From an uncultured Solirubrobacteraceae bacterium (GTDB taxonomy: Bacteria; Actinomycetota; Thermoleophilia; Solirubrobacterales; Solirubrobacteraceae), in assembly GCA_902806175.1 (NCBI GenBank), contig CADCVQ010000009.1, positions 20,655-84,654 of the forward strand: a DNA stretch of 64,000 nucleotides, written 5' to 3'. The position numbers and the translations under genes are program-made. The notes under the pieces are model-generated. The model saw nothing but the letters and a program-made list of their open reading frames with translations. It did not search any database and was not told the DNA's origin. Shown here one piece after another: positions 59,737-64,000 of this stretch (position 1 is its first letter; each line of letters starts with the position of its first letter).

Positions 59737-60651
59737 ATGGCCGTCACCGAAACAACCATCACCCGCAAGGTCGTCGAGCGTGCCTCCAGCGGGGCGCGCA
59801 CGAAGGACCTGCTGTTCCGCGCGGCGCTGCTGCTGTGCCTGTTCGTCGCGGTCCTGTTTCTCGGCGTGCTGCTCGTCGACGTCGCGATCGACGGCATCCC
59901 GCTGATCACGCCGGAGTTCATCACGAACTTCCCTTCGCGCCTCTTCGCCGAGGAGTCGGGCATCCGGCCGGCGCTGATCGGGACGCTCTACCTGATGGTG
60001 CTGTGCGCGGCGTTCATCGTGCCGATCGGCGTCGCCGCCGCGATCTACCTCGAGGAGTTCGCGGATGCGAGGCGCTGGTGGAACCGGATCATCGAGGTCA
60101 ACATCCAGAACCTGGCGTCGGTGCCCTCGGTCGTGTACGGGATCCTCGGCCTGGCCTTCATCGTGCGCGGCCCGATCGACATCTGGGGGCTCGGGAAGGG
60201 GTCGCCGACGCTGCTGGCTGGCGCCCTCACGCTCGGCCTGCTCGTCCTGCCCGTCGTGATCATCGTCTCGCGCGAGGCGATTCGCGCGGTGCCGCCGTCG
60301 ATCCGCGAGGGCGCACTCGCGCTCGGCGCGACGAAGTGGCAGACGATCTGGAAGATGGTCCTGCCGGGCGCACTGGCGGGCATCGCCACCGGCGTGATCC
60401 TCGCGCTGTCGCGGGCGATCGGCGAGACCGCGCCGCTCATCCTCGTCGGGGCGATCGCCTTCCGGCTGACCGATCCGACGATCGACGGCCAGTTCTCGGC
60501 GCTGCCGATCGCGATCTTCCAGGCGGCGGGCGAGCCGCGCCCGGAGTTCCAGATCCTCGCCGCGGGCGCGATCGTCGTGCTGCTCGCAGTCCTGCTGCTG
60601 ATGAATTCGGCGGCGATATACCTGAGGAACCGCTACGAGCAGAAGTGGTGA
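59737..60651 (+). CDS. pstA: Phosphate ABC transporter permease PstA
   Basis: 304 residues from ATG 59737. Six helices; EAA loop REAIRAVPPSIREGALALGA, and PSVVYGILGLAF and LALSRAIGETAPLILVGA as in PstA. The C-terminal AIYLRNRYEQKW is basic and aromatic. A 13-residue frame with a similar ending (RIRYDYDW) follows before pstB. Confidence 0.93.
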   Translation: MAVTETTITRKVVERASSGARTKDLLFRAALLLCLFVAVLFLGVLLVDVAIDGIPLITPEFITNFPSRLFAEESGIRPALIGTLYLMVLCAAFIVPIGVAAAIYLEEFADARRWWNRIIEVNIQNLASVPSVVYGILGLAFIVRGPIDIWGLGKGSPTLLAGALTLGLLVLPVVIIVSREAIRAVPPSIREGALALGATKWQTIWKMVLPGALAGIATGVILALSRAIGETAPLILVGAIAFRLTDPTIDGQFSALPIAIFQAAGEPRPEFQILAAGAIVVLLAVLLLMNSAAIYLRNRYEQKW

Positions 60652-60656
60652 CGCTC

Positions 60657-60698
60657 ATGGCGCGATCTACGCGAATCCGCTACGACTACGACTGGTGA
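60657..60698 (+). CDS. 13-residue mini-ORF between pstA and pstB
   Basis: ATG 60657 begins [13 protein letters not shown] and ends in TGA at 60698, 4 nt before the pstB ATG. Its end resembles the tail of PstA (RNRYEQKW). It may be a duplicated tail, a short regulatory peptide aiding coupled translation, or chance. Confidence 0.35.
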   Translation: MARSTRIRYDYDW

Positions 60699-60702
60699 CG
60701 AC

Positions 60703-61593
60703 ATGGACTCCACGCAATCCGAAGCCGCAGCGAAGGCTCCTACCGGCGTGAGCGCATCGCCGAAGATGCCGAAGGTGCGACCTGCGCTCGACGCGCCGGA
60801 GCGCCGGGAGGGGGCGCAAGCGGCGATCTTCTCGCTGAAGGACGTCCAGGTCGCCTACGGCGGCGTCCCCGCGGTCGAGAACGTCACCTTCGAGCTCGTC
60901 AAGAACGAGATCACGGCCTTCATCGGCCCCTCGGGCTGTGGCAAGTCGACGCTGCTGCGCTGCCTGAACCGGATGAACGACCTGATCCCGAGCGCGAGCG
61001 TGAGCGGCCAGGTCCTGTACCACGACCAGGACCTCTACGCGCCCGACATCGACCCGGTGCAGGTGCGCAAGCGGATCGGCATGGTCTTCCAGAAGCCCAA
61101 CCCGTTTCCGAAGTCGATCTACGAGAACATCGCCTTCGGCCCGCGCGTGCTCGGCATGAAGGGCGACATGGACGAGATCGTCGAGAGCGCGCTGCGCAAG
61201 GGCGCGCTGTGGGACGAGGTCAAGGACCGCCTGAAGACCAATGCGTTCGGCATGTCGGGCGGCCAGCAGCAGCGCCTGTGCATCGCGCGCACGATGGCCG
61301 TCGAGCCCGACGTGATCCTCATGGACGAGCCCTGCTCGGCGCTTGACCCGATCTCGACCGGCGCGATCGAGGAGCTCATGCTCGAGCTCAAGCGCAACTA
61401 CTCGATCGTCATCGTCACGCACAACATGCAGCAGGCCGCCCGCGTGTCGGACCGCACGGCGTTCTACAACGTCGACAAGCTCGAGGAGGGCAAGCGCGTC
61501 GGCAAGCTCGTGGAGTTCGCCCCGACCGAGAAGATCTTCACCGCGCCCGACGACAAGCGAACCGAGGAGTACGTGACCGGGAAGTTCGGGTAG
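60703..61593 (+). CDS. pstB: Phosphate ABC transporter ATPase PstB
   Basis: 296 residues. Walker [11 protein letters not shown]-loop [20 protein letters not shown], signature [13 protein letters not shown], Walker [21 protein letters not shown] and switch His ITHNMQQA-type sequence [13 protein letters not shown]. The N-terminal 40 residues are an extra Pro/Ala-rich tail not usual in PstB. Energises PstCA-mediated phosphate import. Confidence 0.95.
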   Translation: MDSTQSEAAAKAPTGVSASPKMPKVRPALDAPERREGAQAAIFSLKDVQVAYGGVPAVENVTFELVKNEITAFIGPSGCGKSTLLRCLNRMNDLIPSASVSGQVLYHDQDLYAPDIDPVQVRKRIGMVFQKPNPFPKSIYENIAFGPRVLGMKGDMDEIVESALRKGALWDEVKDRLKTNAFGMSGGQQQRLCIARTMAVEPDVILMDEPCSALDPISTGAIEELMLELKRNYSIVIVTHNMQQAARVSDRTAFYNVDKLEEGKRVGKLVEFAPTEKIFTAPDDKRTEEYVTGKFG

Positions 61594-61599
61594 ACGCAG

Positions 61600-62292
61600 A
61601 TGTCCGCCATGCCCGAGCGCCGCCACTTCCAGCAGCAGCTCGCCGAGCTCGAGCAGCACGCGCTCGGGGGATTGGACCTCGTCGTCGAGCAGCTCGACCG
61701 CGCGCTCGAGGCCGTCGAGCACCAGGACGTCGAGCTGGCGCAGCTCGTCATCGCCGACGACGACCGCCTCGACGGGCGCTACCTGGAGGTCCACCAGGGC
61801 ATCCTCTCGCTGCTCGCGCTGCAGGCGCCGGTCGCGGGCGACCTGCGGCTCGTGGCCGCGCTGTTGCACATCATCAAGCACGTCGAGCGGATGGGCGATC
61901 AGTGCGTCAACGTCGCCAAGCTCATCCCGCTCAGCGGCCACGAGCCGCCGATCGACAACGACATCCTCTGCAAGATCCTGCAGATGGGCCAGTTCGCGCG
62001 CGCCGAGGTGATCCAGTGCAGGCGCAGCTTCGCCGAGCGCGACGTCCCGATGGCGGAGGACCTCGTCGCGCGCGACGTCGCGATCAACCGCCTCAACCGC
62101 GAGATCTTCCGCCTCGCGCTGCAGGCCGGCGACGATGTCGACGTGCGCGAGTGGGCGATGATCATGACGATGGTCGCGCGCGCGCTCGAGCGGATCGGCG
62201 ACAACGCCGTCGACATCGGCGAGCAGACGGCGTTCGTCGTGACCGGCCTGTTTCGCGAGTTCTCGGACGCGTCGCACGTGGGCACGGGATGA
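61600..62292 (+). CDS. phoU: Phosphate transport regulator PhoU
   Basis: 230 residues, helical, with two PhoU repeats: RHFQQQLAELEQHALGGLDL, and VIADDDRLDGRYLEVHQGIL plus LVAALLHIIKHVERMGDQCV in the first; IQCRRSFAERDVPMAEDLVA and ARALERIGDNAVDIGEQTAF in the second, including the ERxGD metal-binding motifs. PhoU links Pst transporter state to PhoR/PhoB-type signalling. It starts 6 nt after pstB. A hairpin follows the stop. Confidence 0.93.
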   Translation: MSAMPERRHFQQQLAELEQHALGGLDLVVEQLDRALEAVEHQDVELAQLVIADDDRLDGRYLEVHQGILSLLALQAPVAGDLRLVAALLHIIKHVERMGDQCVNVAKLIPLSGHEPPIDNDILCKILQMGQFARAEVIQCRRSFAERDVPMAEDLVARDVAINRLNREIFRLALQAGDDVDVREWAMIMTMVARALERIGDNAVDIGEQTAFVVTGLFREFSDASHVGTG

Positions 62293-62295
62293 TGT

Positions 62296-62312
62296 GGCCG
62301 CAATTTGCGGCC
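62296..62312 (+). terminator. Palindromic hairpin after phoU
   Basis: GGCCGCAATTTGCGGCC is a near-perfect palindrome (6-8 bp stem, short AT loop) 3 nt after the phoU stop. It could end the pst transcript or attenuate it ahead of the regulator gene. Confidence 0.5.
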
Positions 62313-62320
62313 GTTGCGCT

Positions 62321-62337
62321 GTGAAGATCCTGTGATC
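62321..62337 (+). promoter_or_regulatory. Two-unit PHO-box-like site before the PhoB-like regulator (reverse orientation)
   Basis: GTGAAG (62321) and GTGATC (62332) are 11 bp apart, the reverse orientation of the TTCAC units before pstS. The second unit is a weaker match. It lies 72 bp before ATG 62393. Confidence 0.4.
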
Positions 62338-62392
62338 GAGGGGCCTGTGAGCGCGGTGGTCGTCCCCCGCGGCGCTTACACTGCGACGCACC

Positions 62393-63274
62393 ATGACTGA
62401 TACGAACATCGCCGCAGCAGACGCGCTGCGAGTCGCCGTGAGTGATGGCGACACCGGCTTCGTGCAGGTCCTGACGAAGCGCCTGGACCGCCTCGGCTGG
62501 GAGCACGTCGTTCTCACGGGCCCCGTGCCCGTCGAGCGGCTTGTCGCGATGCGCCTCGGGGCGTTCATCGTGGATCTCGCGCTGCTGGGCCCGAACGCCT
62601 GGCCCTACCTCGAGCAGGTGACCAAGGAGCTGCCCGCGCTGCCGGTGATCGTCTGCACCGGCCAGTCGACGGTCGCCCAACGCGTCCGCGGCCTGCGCCT
62701 GGGCGCCGACGACTGGGTCACGAAGCCCTGCCACCCGGAGGAGCTGATCGCGCGCGTCGAGGCCGTCGCGCGGCGCCGGCGCCTGTCTGAGGCCGCGGCC
62801 GTCGCGGACGCCGTCGTCGCCGGCGAGATCGAGATCCGCGCCGACCAGTTCCAGGCGTTCGCGCACGGGCGCTCGATCGACCTGACGCGGCGCGAGTTCG
62901 AGCTCATCCAGCTCTTGGCCGCGGCCGACGGGCGCGTCCTGGAGCGCGAGGAGATCTACCAGCGCGTGTGGGGCTACACGATGGCCCACGGCGACCGCTC
63001 GGTCGACGTCTTCGTGCGCAAGCTGCGCTCCAAGCTGCAACAGGTCTCAGCCGACTGGACCTACATCCACACGCACTTCGGCGTGGGCTACCGCTTCGCG
63101 GCCGAGCTCGTCGTGGAGGCGCAGATCGCGGCCGGCGCTGCCGAGCCTTCGCTGCCCGGCGCGGGCGTACCGGCACATGCGGCCGACGCCCCGGACGATC
63201 CCACGGCCGCGGCTGCGACCGGGACCGATCCGCGCAGCGCGGTCGCGGACGAGCCGGTTCGCGCGTTCGCCTGA
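62393..63274 (+). CDS. PhoB/PhoP-like response regulator
   Basis: 293 residues. Receiver domain with acidic pair D18/D20, phospho-acceptor D61 (FIVDLALLG), T89 and K111 (WVTKPCHPEE), then a winged helix (SIDLTRREFELIQLLAAADG, DRSVDVFVRKLRSKLQQV, YIHTHFGVGYRFAAE). The C-terminal about 50 residues are an Ala/Pro/Asp-rich tail that is unusual for the family. Next to pst-phoU, so the likely phosphate regulator; its kinase is not in this window. The recognition helix resembles that of the orphan regulator at 57306. Confidence 0.88.
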   Translation: MTDTNIAAADALRVAVSDGDTGFVQVLTKRLDRLGWEHVVLTGPVPVERLVAMRLGAFIVDLALLGPNAWPYLEQVTKELPALPVIVCTGQSTVAQRVRGLRLGADDWVTKPCHPEELIARVEAVARRRRLSEAAAVADAVVAGEIEIRADQFQAFAHGRSIDLTRREFELIQLLAAADGRVLEREEIYQRVWGYTMAHGDRSVDVFVRKLRSKLQQVSADWTYIHTHFGVGYRFAAELVVEAQIAAGAAEPSLPGAGVPAHAADAPDDPTAAAATGTDPRSAVADEPVRAFA

Positions 63275-63291
63275 TTGTCTAGCCTTAGGGC

Positions 63292-63651
63292 ATGTCGATC
63301 GAGACTGCTCGCAACATCGGCGTCGTCCTGCTGCTCGGGCTCGTCGTCTGGCTCGCGCCGGGCGGCGGAGAGGGCGCGAACTTCATCTTGCAGCTGCTCA
63401 ACGCGATCTTCATCGTCTTGCTGGCGTTGGGCTGCGCGCTGCTCTACCGCCGCTTCCGCGGCGAGATCTTCGCCCTCGGCGACCTGTGGCGCTTCGCGCT
63501 CTACGCGGCGATCGGCATCGCGATCGTGACGGTGGCCGCGTCGGGGCGTCTGTTCGACACCCCGGCGGGGGCGGTGGCGTGGTTCGCGCTGATCGGGGCG
63601 GCCTCGTACACGCTGTACCTCGTCTGGCAGCGCCACCGCTCCTACAGCTGA
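63292..63651 (+). CDS. Small four-helix membrane protein
   Basis: 119 residues: hydrophobic segments NIGVVLLLGLVVWLAP, ILQLLNAIFIVLLALGCALL, RFALYAAIGIAIVTVAA and AVAWFALIGAASYTLYLV, separated by short loops with RRFRGEIFALGDL. It begins 17 nt after the response-regulator stop. No family is recognised; a role linked to the regulator is only suggested by proximity. Confidence 0.68.
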   Translation: MSIETARNIGVVLLLGLVVWLAPGGGEGANFILQLLNAIFIVLLALGCALLYRRFRGEIFALGDLWRFALYAAIGIAIVTVAASGRLFDTPAGAVAWFALIGAASYTLYLVWQRHRSYS

Positions 63652-63750
63652 GGGCCGTCTGCGCCGGTGCGCGAATTCGTCGCGTCTGTGCGCGTGATTT
63701 GTCACATGCGCGTGTAGATCCGTGACGCCGGCGGCGCGATCGTGCCGGGC

Positions 63751-64000
63751 ATGCCCGCTGTCCGCTCTGCTCGTTCCGAACACGGCCAGGTGTCCGTCGA
63801 GCTCGTCGCGCTGCTACCGCTCATCGCGGTCCTCGCCGCCCTGTTCTGGCAGGGCGTCGTCGCCGGCCAAGCGGTCTGGTTCGCGGGCTCTGCGGCGCGC
63901 GCCGCCGCCCGCGCCAGCGCCGTCGGCGCAGACGAGGGCGCCGCTGCGCGGCGCGTGCTGCCGGCCCGGCTGGAGCGCGGCCTCGTCGTCCGGCGCGAGC
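63751..64000 (+). CDS. TadE/TadG-like pilus-type protein (3' truncated by the window)
   Basis: The first 83 residues are visible from ATG 63751. After a basic start (MPAVRSARSEHGQVSVELVA) there is a hydrophobic helix (LLPLIAVLAALFWQGVVAGQ) with the Glu five positions into it, as in TadE-like pseudopilins (G-x-x-x-VE). The protein continues past the window. Such genes belong to Flp/tight-adherence pilus clusters; the remainder of the cluster would lie to the right. Confidence 0.68.
   Translation, partial: MPAVRSARSEHGQVSVELVALLPLIAVLAALFWQGVVAGQAVWFAGSAARAAARASAVGADEGAAARRVLPARLERGLVVRRE

Noticed and set aside
1..64000. CRISPR arrays, tRNA or rRNA genes, integrases, transposases
   Set aside because: No regularly spaced repeats, cloverleaf-like sequences or recombinase motifs were seen; a tRNA scan would be needed for proof.

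Overview
The window is a gene-dense, very GC-rich stretch of a chromosome. Codons end mostly in G/C, genes overlap by 4 nt (ATGA/GTGA), and GTG and TTG starts are common. Actinobacteria-type content (OmpR-type two-component systems, LolA-like/ABC modules, L,D-transpeptidase, PhoP-like 11-bp boxes, SARP fragment, TadE-like protein) and the secreted Ig-like tails suggest a Gram-positive-type high-GC actinomycete. My best guess is the Thermoleophilia (Solirubrobacter/Conexibacter/Patulibacter relatives). That placement is an inference: there is no rRNA or marker gene here. I saw no tRNA, rRNA, CRISPR, integrase or transposase gene.

Layout. 1-5 kb: end of an unidentified gene, two exported ferritin-like proteins, a small HD (alarmone hydrolase-like) protein, a two-domain fatty acyl-CoA reductase and two small hypotheticals. 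5-10 kb: a minus-strand operon of receiver/thioredoxin-reductase-like protein, cNMP-binding histidine kinase and DHA2 exporter. 10-18 kb: ABC-F ATPase, small membrane protein with a peroxiredoxin-like partner, a fused arginine hydrolase/ornithine aminotransferase with an Lrp regulator, an anti-sigma-type ATPase and a secreted propeller protein. 18-26 kb: SARP remnant ended by an inverted-repeat element, a two-component system, LolA-like protein, ABC exporter, amidohydrolase and FNT channel. 26-37 kb: a nine-gene minus-strand operon (36903 to 27746) for glycan or glycoside synthesis (two sugar-nucleotide epimerases, two dehydrogenases, four glycosyltransferases, one methyltransferase), with a further epimerase downstream. 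37-45 kb: CHAD-domain/ParA pair, GGDEF-EAL protein, secreted anchor-P protein with a subtilase. 45-54 kb: 2OG oxygenase-like and cyclodeaminase-like proteins, a PHP-glycosyltransferase fusion, a second copy of the inverted-repeat element, NUDIX, metallophosphoesterase, methyltransferase, L,D-transpeptidase, GDPD. 54-64 kb: a three-domain peptidoglycan hydrolase, an orphan winged-helix regulator, pstSCAB-phoU, a PhoB-like response regulator, a membrane protein and the start of a TadE-like protein.

How the genes fit together. Phosphate is the main theme of the right half. TTCAC-type units repeated at an exact 11-bp period lie before the orphan regulator (three units), pstS (two), the exported GDPD (three) and the PHP-glycosyltransferase (four positions, one degenerate); a two-unit site precedes the response regulator. 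This suggests one PHO regulon combining phosphate uptake, phosphodiester scavenging and perhaps replacement of phospholipids by glycolipids. The CHAD (polyphosphate-binding) plus ParA pair may connect to polyphosphate storage. Arginine is probably catabolised to glutamate semialdehyde by a single fused polypeptide. The most interesting items for follow-up are this fusion, the PHO-box-driven PHP-GT, the CHAD-ParA pair, the glycan operon and the two-copy inverted-repeat element.
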